Below, piece after piece: positions 28,574-37,870 of a stretch of DNA of 64,000 bases. The stretch's first letter is position 1, and each line of letters begins with the position of its first letter. A program made the translations under genes and the position numbers. The stretch is taken from NCBI RefSeq assembly GCF_021234875.1, contig NZ_JAJQVM010000020.1, positions 43,019 through 107,018 on the forward strand. Direction: 5' to 3'. Origin of the DNA: Marinibactrum halimedae (GTDB lineage: Bacteria; Pseudomonadota; Gammaproteobacteria; Pseudomonadales; Cellvibrionaceae). A model generated the notes under the pieces. That model was not told the DNA's origin and ran no database searches. It saw nothing but the letters and a program-made list of their open reading frames with translations.

Positions 28574-31222
28574 TTATCGAAATCTTTTCATGAGTTGCCA
28601 TGCATGCCTTGAGCACTTATAGATAAAAGGGTATGCCTCAAGCCGATACGCTATACGCTCAATTCGACCATAATTTCTAGCTATCGAACCGACATTCCTA
28701 TTTTCACTTAACACAGAATTCTCATGTTCACTTTTAATGCTTAAGGAACCAGTTAATGGCTTATCCAAATTAAAAAGACTCTGAAACTGATTAAACAACC
28801 GTCTTAAACTAGCTGACATAATCGAGTGTGTATAATTGATGTCATTGCTTATATCGGATCTAAGCAGATCAGTTAAATTCTGTGCGCCAAACTTTTTTTG
28901 TAAATCGAGAGGGTAAGTGAAAGCATCTGACAAAGATTCTATTAACGCCTTTTTGAGCTCAACTATATCTCCCTCATCAACTGTCTTTCCAACTTGTAAG
29001 CGCTGAACCCAATCGCCCAGCCATGTATTGTTGAAGGACAAAATAGGCTTCTCGAAGTTCAATGCATCAATTAGGCAGCCTGACGTCCGAGAATAAAAAG
29101 CACTCTGCCTGTAAGGCAAAATAACAATATCTGCTCTTTTATATAAAGCAAGATATTCCTCCTCTGTTAAGTGACCGCCAATAACATCCACCCAAGAAAA
29201 ATCGCGTATAGATTTTAGCTTCTTCTCAAGTAAATTATTACTTATTTCAGTGTCCCTCAACTGGTCACGAATAAGAAACCGTATCTGTTTACCCTTGTAA
29301 ACTGGTCGAGACTCGTAAGACCTAATAAAATCACAGGCAAAATCAAACCCTTTGGCAATCTGACCATTCCCGGGAAAAAGAACTACAATCTCTTCAGAAC
29401 CAAGCTCATCCTCAGACATCTGATTTTTAAAGGACTCAATCAAATCCGGGCTAGTAACGCCAATCATTGGCCATAAATCAAGATCGCAGCCAAAATTATC
29501 TACAATATTTCTCTTTAATCTTTCTGAATCTGAATATAGTTTTACTGGGAATAAATTTGAGTGTGAATAGTACTCAAGCATTCTCTTACTTTCTTCGAAT
29601 TTATTTGAAGCCAAAAAGCCATCAGACGCAAAATCCATATGAGAATAAAATAGGTTGATTTTAAAATCAATATCCTTAGCAGCCTTATGGCGCGTCAAAA
29701 GGGCAAGAACACCCTCATAAAATCGAATTGCGCCCATATACATATATACATGTTTAGTTCTCTTTAACACAAACAGGCCATCTAAAGCAGTAGCCAGCTC
29801 TTTACACCATTCATGAATCAGCTCAGGGTTTTGATTCCATCTTAAAACCCATGTATTTCTACTAAAGAGAGGCTCAACACGACATATCTCATCTGCCACT
29901 TCAGAATTTTTATTCGCAAGAATGAGCAGGTCTTCATCATCATGTAGTGTCTCAGCGACCCTTTCATCATAGTGATAGTAATGTCCAAACTTGTCTTTTA
30001 AGTCAGGGTTAATACTTACAAACAATGCACCTGCTGTATTAGTGGCAAGAGATCGATATTTAAATTCTCGAGATTTAAGTGCTAGAATATGAGTAAAGCC
30101 TAACGAAACAAACTTCTTGCCAACTTTTTCACCCTGCTGAAAAAATCTCTCGACATTATCACAATGCCTTAAATAATACTCATTATATTCCAATTTAAAA
30201 AATGACGGATGCGCCTTTTGAATACTTTTCATCTCACCTGTAAACTGAGCCTTTTTATTATGAGACCAAAAGTAATCATCTTCATCTAACGGCCTTCCGT
30301 CACAACCCATAACATATACTGTATCTGCCAAAGTGGTTCCAAGCGGCAACATCAAAAATGTCAATATGTTATCGGTCGTTTTCAATGAAAACTCTTTTCC
30401 AAGATCAAGATTAAATTCATCACTTTCTGCATATGGCAAACCAACAACCCGATCAGCCAAATCAGGCATTGCATAACAAAACAAGGGATAATATTTAATA
30501 GGAATTGCAATATCAAAATTGTATCTAGCAGCGGAATCTCTTAACTTCTCACGAAACACATGAGTATAGCTTGAGCAACCAAAATGGAATATTGGATCAG
30601 CAAAGACCAAGATATCAGGCCTTACTGTAGCCATAAACTCTTCGTCATTAATAACACTATTGCAGACTATTTTTAGGCCTGAATCATAGCAGTAGTTAGT
30701 ATACTCACTTATAGAAGGACCAGTACAGAATAGGAATGCGCTATTTTTATCGCTATATTTGGATAGCAACCTATCAAATTTAAGCTGATTTTCTGGAAGA
30801 AATTCAATATCGGCATTAAAGTAATTTCGGCTTACTTCAATATATATTGACCCTTCCATTCTACGGCTTTTATTAACATCATAGAGCCTTGCACCACTTT
30901 TTTTACATTTTGCAAGCCATGCAAGCTCCGACTCATCAAGCTTTTCTTCAGCTTTCCACAATATTACGTAATCATCTGCCCCTAAAAGAATTGAATTTAA
31001 CTTATCAGCTTGTTTTACTTTCAGCTGACCACTACCATACATACAATCAAACAAAGCTTGAATATCTGGCGAAAAATGAGGCTTAACCTCATATCGAACA
31101 TCAATATCGCTGTAAAAATTTATTGCTTCTCCACTAAGGGAACCAAAGTACCAAACTGCACGGCTGGCCTGATCATTAAAATCAGAAGCACTATTAAAAT
31201 GAGGAAAATAGTAAATTGCCAT
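28574..31222 (-). CDS. Two-domain protein: MptE/DUF115-like domain plus GT-B glycosyltransferase
   Basis: An 882-residue protein with the start at 31222, behind an AAGG element; an ATG at 31246 is less likely. The N-terminal half contains FLFCTGPSISEY (GPS about 168-170), then RPDILVFADPIF and the conserved VYVMGCDGRPLD (about 300), the same layout as the MptE/DUF115-like protein at 24484. The C-terminal third (about 600-800) has GT-B features: VVLFPGNGQIAKGFDF, DIVILPYRQSAFYSRTSG and ALNFEKPILS. It is probably a bifunctional transferase working on the exported polysaccharide. It lies 178 bp after wzt. I know no named homologue. Confidence 0.75.
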   Translation of the reverse strand: MAIYYFPHFNSASDFNDQASRAVWYFGSLSGEAINFYSDIDVRYEVKPHFSPDIQALFDCMYGSGQLKVKQADKLNSILLGADDYVILWKAEEKLDESELAWLAKCKKSGARLYDVNKSRRMEGSIYIEVSRNYFNADIEFLPENQLKFDRLLSKYSDKNSAFLFCTGPSISEYTNYCYDSGLKIVCNSVINDEEFMATVRPDILVFADPIFHFGCSSYTHVFREKLRDSAARYNFDIAIPIKYYPLFCYAMPDLADRVVGLPYAESDEFNLDLGKEFSLKTTDNILTFLMLPLGTTLADTVYVMGCDGRPLDEDDYFWSHNKKAQFTGEMKSIQKAHPSFFKLEYNEYYLRHCDNVERFFQQGEKVGKKFVSLGFTHILALKSREFKYRSLATNTAGALFVSINPDLKDKFGHYYHYDERVAETLHDDEDLLILANKNSEVADEICRVEPLFSRNTWVLRWNQNPELIHEWCKELATALDGLFVLKRTKHVYMYMGAIRFYEGVLALLTRHKAAKDIDFKINLFYSHMDFASDGFLASNKFEESKRMLEYYSHSNLFPVKLYSDSERLKRNIVDNFGCDLDLWPMIGVTSPDLIESFKNQMSEDELGSEEIVVLFPGNGQIAKGFDFACDFIRSYESRPVYKGKQIRFLIRDQLRDTEISNNLLEKKLKSIRDFSWVDVIGGHLTEEEYLALYKRADIVILPYRQSAFYSRTSGCLIDALNFEKPILSFNNTWLGDWVQRLQVGKTVDEGDIVELKKALIESLSDAFTYPLDLQKKFGAQNLTDLLRSDISNDINYTHSIMSASLRRLFNQFQSLFNLDKPLTGSLSIKSEHENSVLSENRNVGSIARNYGRIERIAYRLEAYPFIYKCSRHAWQLMKRFR

Positions 31223-31399
31223 TAAAAACCTTATACGCCTCCACATATAAATTCAAATCTATTGTAGAAACAGTCACGCGTAAAAACCACGAATCTAAAA
31301 TCATTCTAGCTTTTTATTTTTACCAACACCTCGCAACCACTCTAAATAGTAAAACCAAAAAGCTATCATTTTCAAAAGATGCTTATAAACTTTTCACAC

Positions 31400-32692
31400 T
31401 CAATTCAAGATCCATTTTGAATCGACATTATACAAACCAAACTTTGGCACTCCATCTGAACCCACTTTAAATTCGCAAATCAATTGCCTTAATATTGGCT
31501 CAATACCATCATACAGGGCAACCACACAATAATAATTCCCAGGGTGCAATCCATGGCTAGGTATTATTAACTTACCTGAAAAATCACTGCCCAATACTTC
31601 TTGTGGCTTAAACCTCTCTTTTGTACAACTAAACATCATCTGTCCATCATCAGAAAATATAGGAAATCCCATTCTTAACTGACTATGATCATAAAAAGCA
31701 TCTGCAAAGACTATATCCCAGTCAAAAACCAATCCACCACCGCTTTTTTTTAAGCCAACATCCCAATTTACAACTTTTTCATTGTTTACTATTAAGGGAT
31801 CCAAAAAAGATTTTACAACTTTATCGTCTCCCTTATGCCGCACTGAGCTAGAGCTTTTTTCTTTGCTCCGCACTAAACTGGGGTTTCCTTCCTTATCTTG
31901 CTCTGAACTAGAGCCCTTTTTCTCTTCACTATGCACACTATTCTTTAAATAAAGAATGTTATTCTCATAGTAGGCGACAGCATCCCTTGCCACACCCATA
32001 AAAGCTACATGGCCTTTATCCAAAACGATGCCCTTTTCACAAAAACGCTGCACCATAGTCATTGAATGAGATACAAATAAAAAAATCCTCTCTTTCTTTA
32101 GCTCACTCACCTTAGCAAGGCACTTGGCAGAAAATTTTGCATCACCAACGCTCAATGCCTCATCGCAAATCATAATATCGAATGGTAACGTCACTGATAT
32201 TGCAAAGCCCAATCGGGCCTTCATTCCACTTGAATAGGTTGAAACCGGCTCATCAAACTGCTCACCCAATTCTGAAAATTGTTCTATTTCTTCTTGAAAC
32301 AATACTACTTTCTCATTAGGAATACCTAATACCGCAGCACGTTCAACTACATTGGCGCGCCCAGTTTTCGTTTTATCCAATCCCGCACCAAGCTCAATCA
32401 AACCGCCAACGCGACCTACGACATCAACCTTGCCTTCATCTTGAGAAAGAGTACCCGAGATAACTTTTAACAAAGTTGACTTACCTGCTCCATTCCTTCC
32501 TATAAGCGCAAGTGACTCTCCTTTTGACAAGCTAAATGTAACTCCAGCAATTGCCTCACGACTTTTTACATTTTGTTCTTTTCGCTTAATGCCAAACCAC
32601 TCGTTTAGCACAGCCTTTTTTAACTTTGCTCTTTTAGAAACAGTATTAACCGGATACCGTTTTGTAACGCCTTTGAGTGCAACCCTTGTCAT
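31400..32692 (-). CDS. wzt: Polysaccharide ABC transporter ATP-binding protein with C-terminal carbohydrate-binding-type domain
   Basis: Wzt drives export of a completed, undecaprenyl-linked polysaccharide through Wzm. The 430-residue protein has Walker A GRNGAGKST (65-73), the ABC signature YSSGMKAR (153-160) and Walker B FDIMICDEA (171-179). A hydrophilic Ser/Lys-rich linker (about 251-300) leads to a beta-rich C-terminal domain (about 305-430). Length and layout match the Wzt proteins of E. coli O8/O9a, whose C-terminal domain recognises the modified non-reducing end of the chain. The start overlaps the wzm stop as ATGA. Confidence 0.92.
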   Translation of the reverse strand: MTRVALKGVTKRYPVNTVSKRAKLKKAVLNEWFGIKRKEQNVKSREAIAGVTFSLSKGESLALIGRNGAGKSTLLKVISGTLSQDEGKVDVVGRVGGLIELGAGLDKTKTGRANVVERAAVLGIPNEKVVLFQEEIEQFSELGEQFDEPVSTYSSGMKARLGFAISVTLPFDIMICDEALSVGDAKFSAKCLAKVSELKKERIFLFVSHSMTMVQRFCEKGIVLDKGHVAFMGVARDAVAYYENNILYLKNSVHSEEKKGSSSEQDKEGNPSLVRSKEKSSSSVRHKGDDKVVKSFLDPLIVNNEKVVNWDVGLKKSGGGLVFDWDIVFADAFYDHSQLRMGFPIFSDDGQMMFSCTKERFKPQEVLGSDFSGKLIIPSHGLHPGNYYCVVALYDGIEPILRQLICEFKVGSDGVPKFGLYNVDSKWILN

Positions 32693-33441
32693 TGTAAAAA
32701 CTCTCTTACACTTGACTCTATTTTAGGTAAACGGAGATATAGAAACATCATAAAAAAAAGTGCCAGACCAAACCAGGCAGCCACATGCAACATGTTTACA
32801 TCAAAGCCAAACAAGGCTGACCTGCCATTATCAAGAAATACATAATAAGGGTTAATAATTTTTAAAAGCTCTACTTCCTCAGCATCTGGCAAAGGGAAGA
32901 TTGCTGCGCTCATAAAAATCATAAATCGATTCAGTGTTTCAATTAATTTTGACAAGCTTGGAAACAATAAGCCAAACACTGCCAACAGCGAGCCAACTGC
33001 ATTAAAAAACAGGAAGCCTGCTATTGTGATAAGTGAAAAAATCAGCAAGGAGTAAAGTTCTATAGGCCAAGCCCCAAGGACAATAAAAAGACAAAATAAC
33101 AACTGTATACCTAGCGTTATAAGCCTTTCAGGGATCCATGCTGTCAGCAAACCACCTAGCGGTATCTCCCTCCTTGTAAAATAACTTTTATACTGATTGA
33201 TACTTTTATATGGCATCAACACTGAGTCCGAGAATAACAACCACAACGTTACGCCGGTAATAATATACAGATGTCTTGGTATGCCCTCCTGCTCTGGTAG
33301 GATTTTTAAATACCCTAAAAGCATATAGGCAAGTAGCGAAGATATTGGGATTACAAAAAACCAAAACCACCATATGCCGCCTTGCTCTTTTTGCTTATGA
33401 CAGTAGTTCAGTGCCTGCTGTTTATAGAACGCCAATCTCAT
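32689..33441 (-). CDS. wzm: Polysaccharide ABC transporter permease
   Basis: Wzm forms the membrane channel of the O-antigen ABC exporter. The 250-residue protein has six predicted membrane helices in the ABC-2 permease arrangement (about 24-43, 53-73, 98-118, 128-155, 164-185 and 220-240). The conserved ...FIVLGAWP... and ...FPLPDAEEV...NPYYVFLDNGR... segments match the family. It is translationally coupled to wzt, and its gene begins 10 bp after the stop of the repeat-containing methyltransferase-like gene. The presence of Wzm/Wzt and absence of Wzx/Wzy identify an ABC-dependent assembly pathway. Confidence 0.92.
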   Translation of the reverse strand: MRLAFYKQQALNYCHKQKEQGGIWWFWFFVIPISSLLAYMLLGYLKILPEQEGIPRHLYIITGVTLWLLFSDSVLMPYKSINQYKSYFTRREIPLGGLLTAWIPERLITLGIQLLFCLFIVLGAWPIELYSLLIFSLITIAGFLFFNAVGSLLAVFGLLFPSLSKLIETLNRFMIFMSAAIFPLPDAEEVELLKIINPYYVFLDNGRSALFGFDVNMLHVAAWFGLALFFMMFLYLRLPKIESSVREFLQ

Positions 33442-33451
33442 AATTAGATAC

Positions 33452-34681
33452 TCAAGCAGTCACTTGTGCCACTTTTCGTAAAACGAGAGTATTCCCTGTT
33501 CTAGCCTCTAACTCAAACCCATTATCTAACATATACGGAACAGCAGTTTTGCCCTTGCCTAACCATTCATTGTTTTCATAAAAAACATCATCGAACACAA
33601 CAACGCCCTCATTAGGGCACTTTTCTACAAACTGCACTGCGCAGTCATAATGCATTTTCCAACAGGCTTCATCGGAAATTTTACCGCCCTGTAATACTTC
33701 ATAACGCTCTTGGCGTTCCTTGGAATGCTTTCCGTGATCGTAATCATAAGCGTCAATATATATGTATGGCGGAAGAGACCCTTTGTATTCTTCTAAAAAA
33801 CTTTCACCTGCCATCGTTTCAGCTTCAAGTGAATTCCCGTAAAACTTCTTTATATCAATAACATTCTCTGTATTTTTAGGGTCAATATCCACACTCTTGA
33901 AAGTCATGCCAAATGCACGACATACTGCTGATATTCTCCCTGAAGATCCTTGGGTCCAAAATTTTTCTCTCGTGGAACCTATCTCTATTACATGAAAACC
34001 ATTACCTTTCTCTCTTTTAACTCCTTTTAATATGTCACACAGCAAGACAAGAATAAGTGCTGAATGACCATGAAGTGTTCTATTGAGCATTTGAAAGCCT
34101 TGATTTAAATCATATTTAGCCGCCGTTGTTATTGCCAGCATCATTGAAAGTTGCTCAACATCTGCCACTCTACCGACAGCCAATTCACACTCAAACTCTT
34201 TACTTTTTTCATTCAAACATTTCCTTATGGACTCAATTTCACATTCAAACTCTTTACTATTTTCATCTGAAATTTTTCTTATGGACTCAATCTCACATTC
34301 AAGCTCTTTACTCTTTTCATCTGAAATTTTTCTTATGGACTCAATTTCACATTCAAACTCTTTACTCGTTTCATCTGAATTTTTTCTTATGGACTCAATC
34401 TCACATTCAAACTCTTTACCTTTTTCATTCAAAATCTCTCTTAAAGCCTCAACCTCACACTCAAACTCTTTACTTTTTTCATCTGAAATTTTCCTTATAA
34501 CCCCAATCTCACATTCAAACTCTTTACTTTTTTTATTCGAAACTTCTCCTGTGGACTCAATCTCACGCTGCAATTGTTGTATGCTATTATTCAGCTGAGC
34601 CTTTAATGACCATATAAAATAAAAACTCCCAGCAAAACCCAACAAAAGAAAGTACATGATGAAATCATCTAATATATTCAA
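33452..34681 (-). CDS. Membrane-anchored 18-residue-repeat helical protein with methyltransferase-like domain (candidate chain-length ruler/terminator)
   Basis: A 409-residue protein of three parts. Residues 8-26 are a membrane helix. Residues 39-168 are an uninterrupted helical region made of 18-residue repeats (KSKEFECE-IESIRKISDE), starting exactly at 51, 69, 87, 105, 123, 141 and 159, with a degenerate copy before them. Residues about 225-405 look like a class I SAM-dependent methyltransferase: EIGSTREKF (motif I), FKSVDIDP (acidic end of beta-2), YIYIDAYDYDH and VVFDDVF. The start is TTG 34681; an ATG at 34657 is possible. It heads the wzm-wzt run. By analogy with WbdD it may cap the polysaccharide and measure chain length; this is inference. 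Confidence 0.72.
   Translation of the reverse strand: MNILDDFIMYFLLLGFAGSFYFIWSLKAQLNNSIQQLQREIESTGEVSNKKSKEFECEIGVIRKISDEKSKEFECEVEALREILNEKGKEFECEIESIRKNSDETSKEFECEIESIRKISDEKSKELECEIESIRKISDENSKEFECEIESIRKCLNEKSKEFECELAVGRVADVEQLSMMLAITTAAKYDLNQGFQMLNRTLHGHSALILVLLCDILKGVKREKGNGFHVIEIGSTREKFWTQGSSGRISAVCRAFGMTFKSVDIDPKNTENVIDIKKFYGNSLEAETMAGESFLEEYKGSLPPYIYIDAYDYDHGKHSKERQERYEVLQGGKISDEACWKMHYDCAVQFVEKCPNEGVVVFDDVFYENNEWLGKGKTAVPYMLDNGFELEARTGNTLVLRKVAQVTA
34178..34531 (-). repeat. 54-bp coding tandem repeat, seven units (last partial)
   Basis: On the plus strand a unit containing TCACATTCAAACTCTTTAC recurs every 54 bp, encoding the 18-residue repeat described for the surrounding gene. 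Units are similar but not identical, differing at a few positions each, so the array is old enough to have diverged yet regular enough for recombination or slippage to change copy number in frame. Confidence 0.95.
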
Positions 34682-34784
34682 TTTAAAAAACCTATTTTAT
34701 AAATTCATTTATTGTTCTTACAATGGTACGACATTAGTGACTGACACCACAGCAATTTACCGACAAAGGCTTTAAAACACTGAA

Positions 34785-35759
34785 TCATAAACGCAACCCT
34801 TCAACACTTTGGTTGTTCAAAAACCATTGATAGGTGTCTTCCAGCCCCCCCTCAAGACTAATACTTGCTTGCCAGCCAAGGCTTTTCAGGCGCGAGACAT
34901 CCATGAGCTTTCGAGGAGTACCATCTGGCCTAGTGGTATCAAATACCAGCTCGCCTTCAAAACCCACTACTTTTTTCATGGTTTCGGCCAGTTCTCGTAT
35001 GGTGCAATCCACGCCAGTGCCAACATTAATATGACTTAACATGGGCTCAGTATTAGCCTGATAACTTTCGTCATCCAACTCCATGACATGAATGGATGCA
35101 GCTGCCATATCATCCACATGCAGGAATTCACGCATGGGTTTACCGCTGCCCCACACTACCACTTCACTATCACCAGCTAATTTAGCTTCGTGGAAGCGGC
35201 GCATCATAGCGGGGATGACATGTGAATTTTCCGGGTGGAAGTTATCGTTGGGGCCATACAGGTTTGTGGGCATCACACTGCGGTAATTGGTGCCATATTG
35301 ACGGTTATAGGATTCGCAAAGCTTTATGCCGGCGATCTTGGCAATAGCATAGGGTTCGTTTGTAGGCTCCAGTACACCGGTAAGCAGGGCTGCTTCGATC
35401 ATGGGCTGATCAGCCAGTTTGGGATAGATGCAGGAGCTGCCCAAGAACAAAAGGTTTTTTACACCTGATGTATAAGCTTCGTGTATCACGTTGCTCTCCA
35501 TCATCAGGTTCTGGTAGATAAACTCTGCGGGGTAACTGTTGTTGGCATGGATACCTCCGACTTTTGCTGCTGCAAGGACGACATAGTCTACCGATTCGGC
35601 AGAAAAAAAGGCCCTGACATCGGCCTGTCTGCATAGGTCCAGCTCATCATGACTGCGGGTAATGATCTTGTGATAACCATCTGTCTGCAGTTTTCTGACG
35701 ATAGCGGAGCCGACCATACCTCTATGGCCGGCCACATAGATATTTGCTGTTTTATCCAT
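34785..35759 (-). CDS. fcl: GDP-L-fucose synthase
   Basis: Fcl (WcaG) is the epimerase/reductase that turns GDP-4-keto-6-deoxymannose into GDP-L-fucose. The 324-residue extended SDR has the NADP motif GHRGMVGSA (about 11-19), the [11 protein letters not shown] segment with the catalytic Ser, and YAIAKIAG (Tyr-X3-Lys, about 137-144). It follows gmd by 3 bp, so the two act in sequence. The stop lies 103 bp before the start of the repeat-containing gene, and all may share one transcript. Confidence 0.95.
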   Translation of the reverse strand: MDKTANIYVAGHRGMVGSAIVRKLQTDGYHKIITRSHDELDLCRQADVRAFFSAESVDYVVLAAAKVGGIHANNSYPAEFIYQNLMMESNVIHEAYTSGVKNLLFLGSSCIYPKLADQPMIEAALLTGVLEPTNEPYAIAKIAGIKLCESYNRQYGTNYRSVMPTNLYGPNDNFHPENSHVIPAMMRRFHEAKLAGDSEVVVWGSGKPMREFLHVDDMAAASIHVMELDDESYQANTEPMLSHINVGTGVDCTIRELAETMKKVVGFEGELVFDTTRPDGTPRKLMDVSRLKSLGWQASISLEGGLEDTYQWFLNNQSVEGLRL

Positions 35760-35762
35760 CGA

Positions 35763-36887
35763 TTAATTCTCTACTGCCACAGCAACGTCATGGCCATGGG
35801 CTTTTAACAGGGCTAGGGCTTTGGCTGACTGAAGATCACTTTTGACCATTTCAGCACACATTTCTTCAACGGTAATCTCAGGCTCCCAACCCAACTTTTG
35901 CTTGGCTTTGGATGGGTCTCCCAGAAGGGTCTCTACTTCAGCAGGGCGGAAGTAACGTGGATCGACCTTCGCAATTACATCTCCAACTTTTACGGCTAGC
36001 ACATTATCACCGTTGATCGCTTTAATGGTGGCAATTTCATTGACACCCTCTCCGGAAAACTCCAGCTCAATACCCAGTTCAGCGGCAGACAGGCGTACAA
36101 ATTCACGCACCGATATTTGCTTGCCGGTAGCAATCACAAAATCTTCAGGCTGCTCTTGCTGGAGCATCATCCATTGCATGCGCACATAGTCTTTGGCGTG
36201 GCCCCAGTCACGCAGTGCGTCCATATTACCGAGGTACAGGCAGTTTTCTAAGCCTTGGCTGATATTGGCCAGGGCACGGGTGATTTTGCGGGTTACAAAG
36301 GTTTCACCACGACGAGGAGACTCATGATTAAATAAAATGCCATTACAGGCATAAATGCCGTAGGCCTCTCGGTAGTTAACCGTGATCCAGTAGGCATACA
36401 TTTTCGCTACGGCATATGGCGAACGAGGATAGAAAGGGGTAGATTCTTTTTGCGGAACTTCTTGCACCAAACCGTATAGCTCTGAAGTAGAAGCCTGATA
36501 GAAGCGGGTTTTCTTCTCTAAACCCAGAAAGCGGATGGCCTCGAGGAGGCGGAGTGCGCCAATAGCATCCACATCAGCAGTGTATTCGGGTGACTCGAAT
36601 GAAACTGCTACATGGGATTGTGCCCCCAGATTATAGACTTCGTCTGGCTGAATCTCTTGCAGCAGGCGAGTCAGGTTTGAGGTGTCGGTCAGGTCACCGT
36701 AGTGAAGGAAAAACTTGGGGTTTTCTTCATGCTGATCTTGGTAGATGTGATCAATACGGTCGGTGTTAAATGACGATGCTCTCCGTTTAATACCGTGGAC
36801 TTCATACCCCTTTCCCAACAAAAACTCGGCCAGATAGGATCCATCTTGACCTGTAATACCCGTAATTAAGGCAACCTTGTTTTCCAC
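35763..36887 (-). CDS. gmd: GDP-mannose 4,6-dehydratase
   Basis: Gmd converts GDP-mannose to GDP-4-keto-6-deoxymannose. The GTG start at 36887 has AGGAGA 5 nt upstream. The 374-residue protein carries [14 protein letters not shown] (about 9-22), [16 protein letters not shown] and the catalytic YAVAK. Downstream fcl makes GDP-L-fucose; other 6-deoxyhexoses such as GDP-D-rhamnose would need an Rmd that is not here. Its GDP-mannose must come from outside, because the adjacent manC is a remnant. Confidence 0.96.
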   Translation of the reverse strand: MENKVALITGITGQDGSYLAEFLLGKGYEVHGIKRRASSFNTDRIDHIYQDQHEENPKFFLHYGDLTDTSNLTRLLQEIQPDEVYNLGAQSHVAVSFESPEYTADVDAIGALRLLEAIRFLGLEKKTRFYQASTSELYGLVQEVPQKESTPFYPRSPYAVAKMYAYWITVNYREAYGIYACNGILFNHESPRRGETFVTRKITRALANISQGLENCLYLGNMDALRDWGHAKDYVRMQWMMLQQEQPEDFVIATGKQISVREFVRLSAAELGIELEFSGEGVNEIATIKAINGDNVLAVKVGDVIAKVDPRYFRPAEVETLLGDPSKAKQKLGWEPEITVEEMCAEMVKSDLQSAKALALLKAHGHDVAVAVEN

Positions 36888-37034
36888 TTAATTCTCCTAA
36901 CATATCTGAATAGCCCAACACTCTCAATAACCCAGAACAACCCACAAGGAGGAAAAGTGAGGGGCATGCGTATAAATTAATTCAAAACAAACAACAGTTG
37001 GCATTTTAATCTTAATCAACAGCCATGGAGCCAC

Positions 37035-37870
37035 TTAGCCTGAACATTTAACCCTCTCATAGATGTCTTCAAAGCGAATAATGTCGCCCTCAACAAGGTA
37101 ACAGTCCGTTTGTACTTCAATAATCACAAGAGTTTCAGTGCCAACATTTTCTAAACGGTGTCTGTGTTCGGCCGGAATAAAGGTGGATTCGTTGGTATTC
37201 AGAACGAGGACTTGTTCATCATTGACCACCTTGGCGGTACCACTAACCATCACCCAATTTTCGCTATTGCGGAGATGCATCTGCAAACTCAAACTGGCGC
37301 CCGGCTTCACTTCGATGCGTTTAGTCTTGAAACCAAGGCCTTCTTCCAAAATGGTGTTAAGTACCTCAATGATGATGAACCGTGTTATGTAGCTTGTGAG
37401 CCTTATGTCCTTGGACCTTGAGACAAGAAACGATCTATTTCACACTCTAAGTTCGCTGCTTATCAGCAACCAATAGCGCATAGGAAGTATCGACTATTTC
37501 GAGGCTATCGACACCGACAACACCCACCAGCCGATTTTCGCTATTGATGGTGCAGTTATGACCATCAATCATCATTACTGTGTCACCCTGAATACGATTA
37601 TTGCAACTGTCAGACTCTTTCAAGTGACCCAGCGCCTGCCAGCAGTCGATATCAAAAGCCAGCGCAGTAGCATTGCGAGTCTTTTCCATCGCGGCGTAAT
37701 CGATGGAGTTATCGGGAACAGATTCGAAGCTCTCTATGCTGAGTTCCAATAAAAATTACCGGAAGTAATCTACTTTCTAGCTTTGTCTAGAGAAGGTTCT
37801 TCGACAAGACGAATGCATTGGATTCTACATGGCCGTAACCGGTTTTCGGCGCAGCAGGCTGAATACTAAA
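37035..37870 (-). pseudogene. manC: Decayed mannose-1-phosphate guanylyltransferase / phosphomannose isomerase (manC/algA) remnant
   Basis: Minus-strand reading in several frames gives an ordered series of ManC segments: PAAPKTGYGHVE (about 37825-37858), then SVPDNSIDYAAMEKT and SENRLVGVVGVDSLEIVDT (37447-37749), then the cupin part GFKTKRIEVKPGASLSLQM (37035-37349). Stop codons and frame changes separate them. The metal-binding cupin motif is broken (QMHLRNSENW where active enzymes have QMHxHRxEHW). The N-terminal third, including the GGSGTRLWPLSR signature, is absent. The remnant sits directly upstream of gmd/fcl, where manC belongs in a GDP-fucose pathway. Confidence 0.85.

Noticed and set aside
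34126..34598. Two rightward repetitive frames (about 123 codons each) opposite the 18-residue repeats
   Set aside because: They only mirror the 54-bp repeat. The minus frame has the membrane helix, the repeat and a methyltransferase-like domain in one continuous frame next to wzm.
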